A DNA stretch of 64,000 nucleotides from Clostridia bacterium (GTDB lineage: Bacteria; Bacillota; Clostridia; Oscillospirales; Acutalibacteraceae). A program made the position numbers and the translations under genes. The notes under the pieces are model-generated. The model did not search any database. It had not been told where the DNA came from and saw nothing but the letters and a program-made list of their open reading frames with translations. Positions 34,447 through 44,600 of the stretch are shown one piece after another. Positions within the stretch are counted from its first letter, which is position 1. The number at the start of each line of letters is the position of its first letter. Location of the stretch: assembly GCA_024404145.1 (NCBI GenBank), contig JAKSQK010000001.1:248001-312000 (forward strand), read 5' to 3'.

Positions 34447-36123
34447 ATGTCTTATAAAACCGATATAGAAATTGCTCAGGAATGTAAACTCAAACATATT
34501 TCGGATATAGCCGAGTATGCCGGAGTTGGTGCGCAGTATGTTGAGCAGTACGGCAACTACAAAGCAAAAATCGACCCTAAACTTATTAAAGATTCAAAAA
34601 AAGAAAACGGAAAACTTATTTTAGTTACCGCAATTACTCCAACACCGGCAGGTGAAGGCAAAACGACAACTACCATTGGTCTTGCCGACGGACTGAAAAG
34701 GATAGGCAAGAAAGTAACCGTTGCCCTTCGTGAACCGTCGTTAGGCCCCGTTTTCGGCGTTAAGGGTGGCGCCGCAGGTGGCGGATATGCTCAGGTTGTT
34801 CCGATGGAGGATATAAATCTTCATTTTACCGGAGATTTTCACGCAATAGGCGCTGCAAATAATCTTCTTGCCGCAATGCTTGATAATCATATTCAGCAGG
34901 GCAATAAACTCGGAATTGATGTCAGAAAGATAACTTGGAAAAGATGCGTTGATATGAATGACCGTCAGCTCAGATTTATTGTTGACGGTATGGGCGGAAA
35001 GGCAAACGGCGTTCCGAGAGAAGACGGATTTGATATTACCGTTGCAAGTGAAATAATGGCGGTATTTTGTCTGGCAAATTCAATAACCGACCTAAAAGAC
35101 AGGTTGTCAAGAATTATCGTAGGATATACCTTTGATGATAAACCCGTAACGGCAGGGGACTTGAATGCCGTAGGCGCAATGACGGCGCTGTTAAAGGACG
35201 CCATTAAACCGAATCTTGTTCAAACCCTTGAAGGAACACCTGCGTTTGTTCACGGCGGACCTTTCGCTAATATTGCTCATGGCTGCAACTCTGTTATGGC
35301 AACAAAAATGGCTCTTAAAATGGGTGATTATACTGTAACCGAAGCAGGTTTTGGCGCTGACCTCGGTGCAGAAAAGTTTTTAGATATCAAATGCCGAATG
35401 GCAGGTCTTGCCCCCGATGCAGTTGTTATGGTTGCAACTGTAAGAGCCCTCAAAATGCATGGCGGTCTTGATAAAAAGCAACTTGATAAAGAAGATTTAA
35501 CGGCGCTTGAAAAAGGTATTCCAAATCTTTTAAGGCATGTTTCAAACATAATAAATGTTTATAAATTGCCCTGCGTTGTTGCAATAAACCGTTTCCCGAC
35601 CGATACCGATAACGAAATAGATTTTATTATTAAAAAATGCCGAGAACTCGGTGTTAATACCGTTTTGTCAACCGTTTGGGCAGACGGCGGAAAGGGCGGG
35701 GAAGAACTCGCAAAAGAGGTTGTCCGATTATGTGATAACGAAAAGGGTAACTTTACATTTTCATATTCTGACGATTTGTCTATTACCGAAAAAATCGAGT
35801 CGGTTGTTAAGAAGGTTTACGGCGGAGATGGAATTATTATTTTGCCAAATGCAAAAAAACAAATAGAACAACTCGAAAATCTCGGATTTTCAAAATGCCC
35901 CGTTTGTATTGCAAAAACGCAGTACAGTTTTTCCGATGACCCATCAAAACTCGGTGCGCCGACTGATTTTAAGGTAACCGTTAAAAATGTCAAGGTTTCG
36001 GCTGGTGCAGGTTTTGTTGTAGTTTTAACCGGCGATATTTTAACAATGCCCGGTCTTCCGAAGGTACCGGCAGCGGAGAATATCGATGTTGATGAAAACG
36101 GAAAAATCAGCGGTCTTTTCTAA
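34447..36123 (+). CDS. fhs: formate-tetrahydrofolate ligase
   Basis: Makes 10-formyl-tetrahydrofolate from formate, ATP and THF in one-carbon metabolism; in acetogens it is part of the Wood-Ljungdahl methyl branch. The ATG at 34447 gives 558 residues, the family length; an upstream in-frame ATG at 34396 would add 17 atypical residues. The P-loop [16 protein letters not shown] is near residue 60, and the conserved [19 protein letters not shown] and [14 protein letters not shown] are intact. No other Wood-Ljungdahl genes are nearby, so a biosynthetic role is the safe reading. Confidence 0.97.
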   Translation: MSYKTDIEIAQECKLKHISDIAEYAGVGAQYVEQYGNYKAKIDPKLIKDSKKENGKLILVTAITPTPAGEGKTTTTIGLADGLKRIGKKVTVALREPSLGPVFGVKGGAAGGGYAQVVPMEDINLHFTGDFHAIGAANNLLAAMLDNHIQQGNKLGIDVRKITWKRCVDMNDRQLRFIVDGMGGKANGVPREDGFDITVASEIMAVFCLANSITDLKDRLSRIIVGYTFDDKPVTAGDLNAVGAMTALLKDAIKPNLVQTLEGTPAFVHGGPFANIAHGCNSVMATKMALKMGDYTVTEAGFGADLGAEKFLDIKCRMAGLAPDAVVMVATVRALKMHGGLDKKQLDKEDLTALEKGIPNLLRHVSNIINVYKLPCVVAINRFPTDTDNEIDFIIKKCRELGVNTVLSTVWADGGKGGEELAKEVVRLCDNEKGNFTFSYSDDLSITEKIESVVKKVYGGDGIIILPNAKKQIEQLENLGFSKCPVCIAKTQYSFSDDPSKLGAPTDFKVTVKNVKVSAGAGFVVVLTGDILTMPGLPKVPAAENIDVDENGKISGLF

Positions 36124-36145
36124 TTGAAAATTAAATTAAAACTTA

Positions 36146-36178
36146 AAAAATCCCTCATAAATTGAGGGATTTTTCTTT
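36146..36178 (+). terminator. terminator after fhs
   Basis: AAAAATCCCTCA and TGAGGGATTTTT form a perfect 12-bp stem with a 5-base loop, followed by CTTTT. Confidence 0.9.
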
Positions 36179-36215
36179 TGGTTAATTTTTACAAAAAAAT
36201 GGAAAATATTACAGC

Positions 36216-36244
36216 TTGATAAATAATTAACAATCTCCTATAAT
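36216..36244 (+). promoter_or_regulatory. promoter of the surface-protein gene
   Basis: TTGATA (36216-36221) and TATAAT (36239-36244), 17 bases apart, with AGAGGAG before the ATG. Confidence 0.85.
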
Positions 36245-36297
36245 TATATTGTTTTCAAAAAGAAAATAATTTCGAAGATGATTAGAGGAGAATTTTT

Positions 36298-37524
36298 ATG
36301 GAAAAAATCACAGTAAAAACATTAAAAACTGTAAAGACGGCATTACTCTGTTTTATACTGACACTTTTGGTTGTCGGTATGAGCGGATATAAGGTAAATG
36401 CGGCGATACATAGATTTGATGAAGGCGAAGTATTTGAAATACCTATCGGTGGTATTCTGCAAGAAAAAGCCGAATTGAACAGTATAAAAAACATTGCGGT
36501 TGATACTGAAACGACAACGGCGAATGTTAAAGTGCTTAGCATAAAACAAGCCGATGACTCCGAAAATGTTATAGTTAAATGTAAAGCGCTGAGTTACGGT
36601 TATTTCAGACTTAATTACCAAAGGTACGGCTATAGTTTCGATAGCAACGGCAGTTGGGAAGACAGATGGAATGCTCTTTATATTACACCGATCGTCGGCG
36701 CAAAAGAAGAAAGAACATTAACTTTGAAAAATGTTAAACTAAGCAATGAAAATGTTCCGAATAACATTAAAGACATTAAGTCCGCCAACCCCGATATTCT
36801 CGAATTTCTTTCGGCAAAGAATGTAAAAGACGGTGTTGAGGTTACAGTAAGAGCAAAATCTGCCGGTATGACATATTTGACTTATAAGTCATATTTTGAA
36901 GATAATTGGTATAACGATATATTCGAAATCAAAACTGTAAGCGGTTTAATAAGCGAAGATATAAAAATTACCGCAAATGATATTAAAATCGGAACTGATA
37001 AAAAAGATATAAAATTAAGCGGATACAATAGTTCCGATATGGATTTGGAAAATGTTTATCTTCTGAACTCCAAGGGCGATAAAACGGACAAGGTTGATTC
37101 CAAAGGAACATATACATTAGTTGCCGTTTTTAAGGCAAAGGGTGCTATGAGTTTTAAGGAAAGCAACGATACTCAAAATGAATATGCAGGAAAAATAACG
37201 GTAAATGCGATAAGCGAAAAAGGATATATCGGTTTAAGTGCAACCGATAAGCCGTCGGTTGTATATGATTTTGAGGGCGAATACAAGTACCTCTTGGTTG
37301 AACATAAATTTGAAGTAAAAGGGGAAAGTGAAACAACAAAAACCCCCGAAAAGAATGACGACAGCGCCAAAAACGAAGGAAACCCCGTAATAAACAAAAC
37401 ACAAAAGCCAACCGTTTCTCCGAAAACAGGCGATAACGGAAATATTTATTTTTGGGCTTTTGCGTCAGGTTTCAGTATGTTAGCCATTGCTTTTTTCATA
37501 GCAAAAAGAAAACATGAAAACTAA
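36298..37524 (+). CDS. secreted surface protein with LPxTG-like sorting signal
   Basis: This 408-residue protein has a signal peptide (residues 1-36, hydrophobic LLCFILTLLVVGM then VNAA) and a C-terminal cell-wall sorting signal: SPKTGD, a membrane span (FWAFASGFSMLAIAFFIA) and KRKHEN. The motif is SPKTG rather than LPxTG, which is a common variant. The body is beta-rich and has no domain I recognise; about 40 residues before the anchor are rich in T, K, E and N and look like a wall-spanning linker. No sortase gene is in the window. It is a single-gene unit with promoter and terminator. Confidence 0.82.
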   Translation: MEKITVKTLKTVKTALLCFILTLLVVGMSGYKVNAAIHRFDEGEVFEIPIGGILQEKAELNSIKNIAVDTETTTANVKVLSIKQADDSENVIVKCKALSYGYFRLNYQRYGYSFDSNGSWEDRWNALYITPIVGAKEERTLTLKNVKLSNENVPNNIKDIKSANPDILEFLSAKNVKDGVEVTVRAKSAGMTYLTYKSYFEDNWYNDIFEIKTVSGLISEDIKITANDIKIGTDKKDIKLSGYNSSDMDLENVYLLNSKGDKTDKVDSKGTYTLVAVFKAKGAMSFKESNDTQNEYAGKITVNAISEKGYIGLSATDKPSVVYDFEGEYKYLLVEHKFEVKGESETTKTPEKNDDSAKNEGNPVINKTQKPTVSPKTGDNGNIYFWAFASGFSMLAIAFFIAKRKHEN

Positions 37525-37527
37525 TGA

Positions 37528-37563
37528 AAAATATCCACCCATTTAGCGGGTGGATATTTTTTT
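37528..37563 (+). terminator. terminator after the surface-protein gene
   Basis: AAAATATCCACCC and GGGTGGATATTTT form a 13-bp stem with a 7-base loop and further T. Confidence 0.92.
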
Positions 37564-37583
37564 GAAAATATACGATTTTTGTC

Positions 37584-37612
37584 TTTACAAAAAGCATATT
37601 ATATGGTATATT
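37584..37612 (+). promoter_or_regulatory. promoter of the beta-helix/PHP/STAS-kinase operon
   Basis: TTTACA (37584-37589) and TATATT (37607-37612), 17 bases apart, about 50 bases before the first gene. Confidence 0.65.
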
Positions 37613-37662
37613 ATTAAAATAAATAACACAATTTATTGTGGTTTGGAAAACGAGATGTATTT

Positions 37663-39018
37663 ATGCGCTATACTGTAAACAGTTCTGGATATGATTATAC
37701 AAAAAAAATTAAAGGTTGTTGCCAAGATAAAGCAGACAACCTGAAAAATAAAATACTTAATTCTGTAAATACAGAAGAAATATATGATATAAAAGGGAAA
37801 AAATATTATATTGCCAAGGATATGAGAATAGAAGATATTCCTGCCGAGTTAAAAGAAGGCGATGCCGTTCTTTTTGAACGGGGCGGTTTATGGAGAATAT
37901 CTTATGGCAACGGTATTGTGTTACCAAACGGTGTTACCATAGGGGCTTACGGTACGGGTGATAAACCTAAGTTTTACGGCTCAACAAAAAACTATGCCGA
38001 TAATAACATTTGGGAAAAAGTTGAATGCAATTTATATAAAACTTTTTTGCCCGGCGGTAATCCCGGAATTATCGTTTTTGATGACGAAGCATGTCTCGGC
38101 GTTAAAAAATGGACTCTCGATGATGTTAAATCAAACTACGATTTCTTTTACGAATATGAAACGGAATATATTTATTTTTATTACGAGGGCAATATCGGCG
38201 AAGATTTTAATTCTATAGAAATAGGGCAGAGAGGAAACCTTATAACAATAAATTCAAATTGTGTTGCAGATAACCTATGCGTTAAATATACGGGTTCCCA
38301 TGGTATAGTTGTTAACACTTCTTGCGAAAATGTTTCGATTACCAACAATGAAATCGGCTGTTTGGGCGGTTCTATGCAGTTTGGTACAACCCGTTTCGGC
38401 AACGGCATTGAAATTCAACTCGGCTCTGTAAATTCTCTTGTAAAAAACAACTATGTTTATGAATGTTATGATGCCGGAATAACCTTCCAAACCTGGACAA
38501 GCGCAAATTTAGAAACAAGTTATCATAATGTAAACTTTATCGAAAACCTAATCGAAAACTGCTCTTATGGTATTGAATTCTTTACCACAAATAAGGACGA
38601 TAACGGGTTATACAGCGACTATAAAGACATAACTTTTGAAAGTAATATTATTCGCTTTTCGGGATATGAATGGTCGCAACTTCAGCGGCCTGACCCTTGG
38701 ATGAATTCGCATATCAGAGGCGGAAACTGGGCTTATGTTCCGGACTGCGAAAACTTTAATATTGTAAATAACATTTTTGATATTTCAAGAGCTTCTATGA
38801 TTTTCTGGTGGTGGCATGATGAAAAGAAAGGATATTTACATCCCGTTAAACACCCCGGTCTTACGGTAAAACACAACTGTTTTTATCAGGCAAAAACTGC
38901 CGATGGCAGGGTTATGAACTTCTATGAAAATGTCCCTGTTTATGCCGAAACAAAAGAAGATTATATAAAAGCGGTCAAATCGTTTGATTCAAATCCCAAT
39001 GAAGTTGTATGGTTTTGA
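37663..39018 (+). CDS. right-handed parallel beta-helix protein
   Basis: This 451-residue protein has no signal peptide, so it appears cytoplasmic. The ATG at 37663 is preferred over a GTG at 37636. After an N-terminal domain, the middle reads as successive beta-helix turns rich in N, V and I (NCVADNLCVKYTGSHGIVV, NVSITNNEIG, SLVKNNYVYECYDAGITF, NVNFIENLIENCSYGIEF, DITFESNIIRFSGY, NFNIVNNIFDIS). Such folds are typical of polysaccharide lyases, epimerases and glycoside hydrolases. I cannot name a substrate or catalytic residues. Its operon partners are a PHP phosphoesterase and a STAS-kinase. Confidence 0.75.
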   Translation: MRYTVNSSGYDYTKKIKGCCQDKADNLKNKILNSVNTEEIYDIKGKKYYIAKDMRIEDIPAELKEGDAVLFERGGLWRISYGNGIVLPNGVTIGAYGTGDKPKFYGSTKNYADNNIWEKVECNLYKTFLPGGNPGIIVFDDEACLGVKKWTLDDVKSNYDFFYEYETEYIYFYYEGNIGEDFNSIEIGQRGNLITINSNCVADNLCVKYTGSHGIVVNTSCENVSITNNEIGCLGGSMQFGTTRFGNGIEIQLGSVNSLVKNNYVYECYDAGITFQTWTSANLETSYHNVNFIENLIENCSYGIEFFTTNKDDNGLYSDYKDITFESNIIRFSGYEWSQLQRPDPWMNSHIRGGNWAYVPDCENFNIVNNIFDISRASMIFWWWHDEKKGYLHPVKHPGLTVKHNCFYQAKTADGRVMNFYENVPVYAETKEDYIKAVKSFDSNPNEVVWF

Positions 39019-39035
39019 TAATAAGGTGAGTTAAA

Positions 39036-40037
39036 TTGGCTAAAAAATATATATTATGTAAAAACGGTAATGATTATAAAGCAAATATGCATTGTCATTC
39101 AACAGTTTCCGACGGCATATTTACTCCTTGTGAACTTAAAGAAATGTATATGCAAGAGGGTTACAGCATCATTGCTTATACCGACCATGATTTGTTTGTT
39201 CCGCATTTAGACCTTTGCGATGAAAATTTTTTGGCGTTGAGCGGATATGAGATGGAATTCTACGATTATGATACTACCGAAGATTTTAATATTATGAGAA
39301 CTACTCATCTTAATATGATTGCGCTTGACCCTAATTTGGATTTACAGCCATTTTATCATAGAAAAAGATATTTTATCGGCAACGGTGTTAATAATAAGCA
39401 TATGATTAAATATGATGAATCCAAACCCGATTTTGTGAGATCTTATACGCCGGAATGCGTTAATATGGTTATGCGCGAATGTAAAAAACTCGGCTTTTTC
39501 GTTACATATAATCATCCCCGCTGGTCGCTCGAAAACTATGAGATTTACAGCAAATATGACGAAATGAACGCTCTTGAAATTCTAAACGGCAGTTCACTTG
39601 CCGAAGGATACATAGAAAATTGTTTTCAAGCGTATGATGACCTTCTTTTACAAGGTAAAAAAGTTTTTGCAATAGCAGGAGACGACAACCATTCAAAACG
39701 AGATTCATTCTGGTGTTGGACAGTTATCAGAGCCAAAGATTTGGCATACGAATCTGTTGCAAAAGCGCTCAAAAACGGCGATTTTTATGCCACAAACGGT
39801 CCCGCATTCAACGAGATTTATATTGAAGACAATGAACTTGTTGCAAAAACAAGTGATGTTAAAAGCATAACATTCTCAACTAATTGCCGCCATGCGGGAA
39901 TTTCTATTGACAGAGCAAATAATAAGCCGGTAAACGAGGGTAGATTTAAGCTCAATAAATATGATAAATATGTTAGAATTACCGCTTTCGGTATGGACGG
40001 TACCATAGCATATTCTAATCCGTATTTTATTAAATAA
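39036..40037 (+). CDS. PHP-domain metal-dependent phosphoesterase
   Basis: This 333-residue protein has a PHP-type domain with the metal-binding signatures NMHCHSTVSDG near residue 18, AYTDHDLF near residue 48, YNHPRWS near residue 165 and GDDNHS near residue 223. PHP enzymes hydrolyse phosphoesters such as histidinol phosphate or nucleotides; this one is not HisK-like in length and its substrate is unknown. A C-terminal region of about 70 residues may be a small beta domain. The start is a TTG at 39036 behind AAGGTGAG, 17 bases after the beta-helix gene. Confidence 0.82.
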   Translation: MAKKYILCKNGNDYKANMHCHSTVSDGIFTPCELKEMYMQEGYSIIAYTDHDLFVPHLDLCDENFLALSGYEMEFYDYDTTEDFNIMRTTHLNMIALDPNLDLQPFYHRKRYFIGNGVNNKHMIKYDESKPDFVRSYTPECVNMVMRECKKLGFFVTYNHPRWSLENYEIYSKYDEMNALEILNGSSLAEGYIENCFQAYDDLLLQGKKVFAIAGDDNHSKRDSFWCWTVIRAKDLAYESVAKALKNGDFYATNGPAFNEIYIEDNELVAKTSDVKSITFSTNCRHAGISIDRANNKPVNEGRFKLNKYDKYVRITAFGMDGTIAYSNPYFIK

Positions 40038-40052
40038 ATAACGAGGTGCATT

Positions 40053-41234
40053 ATGGAAATTGTTACATCAAAAATCGAAGGTAAAGTTTTATTTATTATT
40101 CTGAAAGGCAGAATAGATTCTCAAAATGCCGCAGATGTTGAAAACAAAATTACAACTATCAAAGGCGAAAATAATTTTGAGGACATTATTATTGATGCCG
40201 AAAGTCTTGAATATATTTCAAGCGCCGGACTTAGAATTATTTTACGGCTTCGCAAGGAATATCCAAACATTAAAATTATAAATGTTTCAAGCGATGTTTA
40301 TGAAATTTTCGATATGACCGGTTTTACCGAAATGATTAAACTTGAAAAGGCATACAGAAAACTTTCGGTAGATGGTTGCGAAATTATCGGAAGAGGTGCT
40401 AACGGAGAGGTTTACCGCCTCGACCCCGATACAATTATTAAGGTATATCTTAACCCCGATTCTTTGGACGATATCCACAGAGAAAGAGAACTTGCAAGAA
40501 GAGCATTCGTTTTAGGTATTCCTACGGCAATTCCTTATGATGTTGTTAAGGTTGGAAACAGCTACGGTTCGGTTTTCGAACTTCTTAACGCACAGTCTTT
40601 TTCAAAAATCATAAATGCCGACCCGTCAAAAATCGATGAAGTTGTAAAAATGTTTGTAGACCTTCTTAAAAAAATTCATTCTACCGAAGTTTTGCCGGAA
40701 GATATGCCCGATATGAAGGCGGTTGCTCTCGACTGGGCAGATTTCTTAAAAGATTATTTGCCTTCGGATAAATGGCAGAAATTGTATAACCTTATTAAAG
40801 CCGTACCGGAATCTAATATGATGATGCACGGCGACTATCATACAAAAAATGTTATGCTTCAAAACGGCGAAGTTTTACTTATTGATATGGATACTCTCTG
40901 TCATGGCTACCCGATATTTGAATTTGCCTCGATTTTTAATGCTTATATCGGCTTTAACAAGCTTCAAGAAGATAACGCTCCGTCTTTTCTCGGAATACCC
41001 GATGAACTTTTAGTACCTTTCTGGGAGAAAACCATTACGGCTTATTTTGAAACTGATGATAAAGAGTATCTTGATTCCGTTACCGATAAAGCATCACTCA
41101 TAGGATATACAAGACTAATGAGAAGACTTATCAGAAGAAATGGACTTGAAGACGAAAAGGGCAGAGCCAAAATTGAGTTCTATAAAGAACAAATTTTAAC
41201 TCTGCTTGACCGTGTTGATTCATTAGAATTGTAA
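40053..41234 (+). CDS. STAS domain fused to an aminoglycoside-phosphotransferase-type kinase
   Basis: This 393-residue protein joins two modules. Residues 1-105 are a STAS domain as in anti-sigma-factor antagonists (VLFIILKGRIDSQNAADVE and IDAESLEYISSAGLRIIL, where the serines before AGL mark the usual phosphorylation site). Residues about 110-393 are an APH/ChoK-like kinase: EIIGRGANGEVYRLDPDTIIKVY, the catalytic HGDYHTKN (Brenner motif) and LLIDMDTL for metal. The kinase may phosphorylate a small molecule, and the STAS part may link it to a signalling switch; both are inferences. It is the last gene of the beta-helix/PHP operon. Confidence 0.85.
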   Translation: MEIVTSKIEGKVLFIILKGRIDSQNAADVENKITTIKGENNFEDIIIDAESLEYISSAGLRIILRLRKEYPNIKIINVSSDVYEIFDMTGFTEMIKLEKAYRKLSVDGCEIIGRGANGEVYRLDPDTIIKVYLNPDSLDDIHRERELARRAFVLGIPTAIPYDVVKVGNSYGSVFELLNAQSFSKIINADPSKIDEVVKMFVDLLKKIHSTEVLPEDMPDMKAVALDWADFLKDYLPSDKWQKLYNLIKAVPESNMMMHGDYHTKNVMLQNGEVLLIDMDTLCHGYPIFEFASIFNAYIGFNKLQEDNAPSFLGIPDELLVPFWEKTITAYFETDDKEYLDSVTDKASLIGYTRLMRRLIRRNGLEDEKGRAKIEFYKEQILTLLDRVDSLEL

Positions 41235-41246
41235 TTTAGGTATAAT

Positions 41247-41284
41247 AAAAACGGCTTCCTTTAATTAAAGGAAGCCGTTTTTTA
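41247..41284. terminator. bidirectional terminator after the STAS-kinase gene
   Basis: AAAAACGGCTTCCTTT and AAAGGAAGCCGTTTTT make a perfect 16-bp stem with a 4-base loop. It ends the operon and the convergent ileS unit. Confidence 0.95.
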
Positions 41285-41291
41285 ATCTTTA

Positions 41292-41657
41292 TTATTGCAT
41301 TTTTCTCAGTCTTGAAATTATTTCATTGTTTTGGCAAATTGCATGGCCCAAACCGTAGATAATAAAAAGCAAGATAACCGAAATAATTGTTCCTACAAGA
41401 ACGATAGCGGCGGCAATTGTCATAAAAAGTGCGTTAAATGAAAAGATGAAATATGCCGCAACAAAACTGATTATTATTGTTGTAAAGCAAACAACGAAGG
41501 CGATAAATTTGATTATGTTTCCAATATTTTTGAAAATAGCGTTTTCGTATTCCTCAACATATTCACCCGCTTTTGTTTTGGCGGTGCTTTTTGGCTGTGA
41601 AGAAGAAACGATATCAATATAATCATCGGGAATATAGTTTCTATTTTCGTTATCCAT
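41292..41657 (-). CDS. small two-span membrane protein downstream of ileS
   Basis: This 121-residue protein has an acidic, hydrophilic N-terminus of about 45 residues, then two membrane spans (IIKFIAFVVCFTTIIISFVAA and FMTIAAAIVLVGTIISVILL) and a short tail. I do not recognise a family. It follows ileS by five bases with a GAAAGG ribosome site, so the T-box should also govern it. Confidence 0.72.
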   Translation of the reverse strand: MDNENRNYIPDDYIDIVSSSQPKSTAKTKAGEYVEEYENAIFKNIGNIIKFIAFVVCFTTIIISFVAAYFIFSFNALFMTIAAAIVLVGTIISVILLFIIYGLGHAICQNNEIISRLRKMQ

Positions 41658-41662
41658 AGTTT

Positions 41663-44600
41663 CTAAATCCTTTCTACACCTATTGTTAGTTTTTCGCCGT
41701 TAATATCCCATTCTTTAACAAAACCTTCGGGAGATGAATTGCTAAGAGAATCGCAAAGTGTATCCCCGACTATTTCATTTTCCATTTCCAGCGCAATTTG
41801 GACAACTTTATTTGAGCCTTCAATAGTAACTTTGATATGGTCGGTAACATTAAAATCAGCGTCTTTTCGCATAGTCTGGATTTTGCTTACGATTTCTCTT
41901 ACAAAGCCCTCTTTGATTAAATCTTCGGTAAGAGTTGTATCAATAGCAACGGTAATGCCGTTATCGGTAAGGGTGAAAAATCCGTCTTTTTGCTTTGTTT
42001 CAATGAGCAAATCGTCAATACCGAGTTCAACTTTTCCGCTATCAAAATCAAAAGTTAAAACGCCGTTTTTGTCAAGTTCGGCTTTTGCCTTCATACCGTC
42101 AATATCCGAAAGAGCGGTGCGGATTTCTCCGAGCTGTTTGCCGTATTTAGGGCCAACGGTTTTAAGTTGCGGTTTGAAATTATATGATACAAAATCGGAT
42201 ACATTATCAGTAAATACAACATTCTTGATATTCAGTTCATCTCTGATTATATCGGAATAAAGGTTGTCGAGTGAACTGTCGCATTTAACATACATTGTAT
42301 TAAGCGGCTGTCTGTTTTTAAGGTTTGCTCCGTTTCTTGAAGCACGGCCCAAAACAACAATTTCAAGCACACTGTCCATTTTGGATTCGAGTTCTGTATT
42401 TATTTTGCTTTCGTCAACCGTCGGAAAATCGCATAAGTGAATCGAAACAGGGGCATTTTTATCGACATTTCTTACGATATTTTGATAAATTGATTCGGTC
42501 ATAAACGGAATCATCGGAGCGGCGGTAAGCGAAGTTTTAACAAGAGCCGTATAAAGTGTCATATATGCGGCAATTTTATCGTCGGTAAGTTCGATGCCCC
42601 AATAACGCTCACGGCCACGGCGAACATACCAGTTACTCATACCGTCAACAAAATCCTGTAAAGCACGGGCGGCTTCGGGAATGCGGTAATTTTCGAGGTT
42701 TTCGTCAACCGCTTTAATGCAGGAATTGAGTTTCGATAAAAGCCATTTATCCATTATGGTAAGTTTGCAGTCTTCGAGTTTGTATTTTGATGGGTCGAAT
42801 TTATCTATTTCGGCATACAAACAGTAGAAAGCATAGGTATTCCATAATGTTCCCATAAATTTGCGCTGACCTTCTGTAACGGCTTTGCCATGGAATCGGT
42901 TAGGAAGCCAAGGGGCAGAGTTAGTATAGAAATACCAGCGAATAGCATCGGCGCCGTAACTTTCAAGAGCGTCAAACGGGTCAACGGCATTGCCTTTTGA
43001 TTTGCTCATTTTTTGACCGTTTTCGTCTTGAACATGACCTAAAACGATAACATTTTTATATGGCGCTTTATTGAAGATTAAGGTTGAAATTGCAAGAAGC
43101 GAATAGAACCAACCTCTTGTTTGGTCAACCGCCTCGGAAATAAAGTCGGCAGGGAATTGCGATTCAAATAATTCTTTATTTTCAAAAGGATAATGATGCT
43201 GAGCAAAAGGCATAGAGCCGGAATCAAACCAACAGTCAATAACCTCGGGAACCCTATGCATATCTTTTCCGCATTGCGGACATTTTATGGTAACATTATC
43301 TATATAAGGTCTGTGAAGTTCGATATTATCGGGACAGTTGTCAGACATCGACTTTAATTCTTCTATGGAACCTATCGAGTGCATATGACCGCATTCGCAG
43401 GTCCAAATATTTAGCGGAGTTCCCCAATATCTGTTACGGGAAATACCCCAGTCCTGAACATTATTAAGCCAATCGCCGAATCTGCCTTTTCCTATTGAAT
43501 CGGGAATCCAATTTATAGTGTTGTTATTTCTGATTAAGTCTTCCTTAACATCGGTCATTTTAATAAACCAGGACTCTCTCGCATAGTAAATAAGCGGAGT
43601 ATCGCAACGCCAACAGAAAGGATAATCATGCTCAAATTTCGGAGCATCAAACAGTAAACCTTTCTTATCGAGGTCGGTAAGAACTAACGGGTCGGCATCT
43701 TTAACAAATTTTCCGCCATAAGGGGTTTCGTCTGTTAACTCGCCTTTGCCGTCAACAAATTGAACAAACGGCAGGTCGTATCTTCTGCCAACCTTTGAGT
43801 CATCTTCACCGAAGGCAGGAGCAATATGAACAATACCTGTACCGTCAGACATGGTAACATAAGTGTCGCAGGTTACGAAATGAGCTTTTTTATGTTGTTG
43901 CTCGGCTTTTTTTCCGGCGCATTCAAATAACGGCTCATATTCCTTATATTCGAGTTCACTTCCCTTGAATGTCTTTATTACGCTGTAAGCGGGTGTATCG
44001 TTTTCCGAAAGTTTAGAGAGAACTTTTGAAAGAAGAGCGGTTGCCATATAGTAAGTATAACCGTCTTTTGCCTTTACAAGCGAATATTCTTCATCGGGAT
44101 TTACGCAAAGAGCAACATTCGACGGCAATGTCCAAGGAGTTGTTGTCCAGGCAAGGAAATATGCATCTTCGCCCTTGACCTTAAATCTTACAATAGCCGA
44201 ACGCTCTTTTACATTCTTATATCCTTGCGCAACTTCGTGAGACGAAAGCGGAGTTCCGCAACGGGGACAGTAGGGAACAATTTTGAAACCTTTATATAAA
44301 AGACCTTTATCAAAAATTTGCTTTAATGCCCACCATTCTGACTCGATAAAATTATTATCATAGGTAACATAAGGGTTATCCATATCAGCCCAAAAGCCGA
44401 CGGTTTTTGAAAAATCTTCCCACATTCCCTTATATTTCCAAACACTTTCTTTGCAATGGTCAATAAACGGCTCCAAACCGTATTCTTCGATTTGTTCCTT
44501 GCCATCAAGACCTAAAAGTTTTTCAACTTCAAGTTCAACAGGAAGCCCATGGGTATCCCAACCGGCTTTTCTCGGAACCATGCAGCCCTTCATAGTACGG

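Noticed and set aside
41739-42260. A 173-codon frame on the + strand inside ileS
   Set aside because: It lies fully opposite conserved IleS coding sequence, is serine- and isoleucine-rich as antisense frames are, and has no ribosome site.
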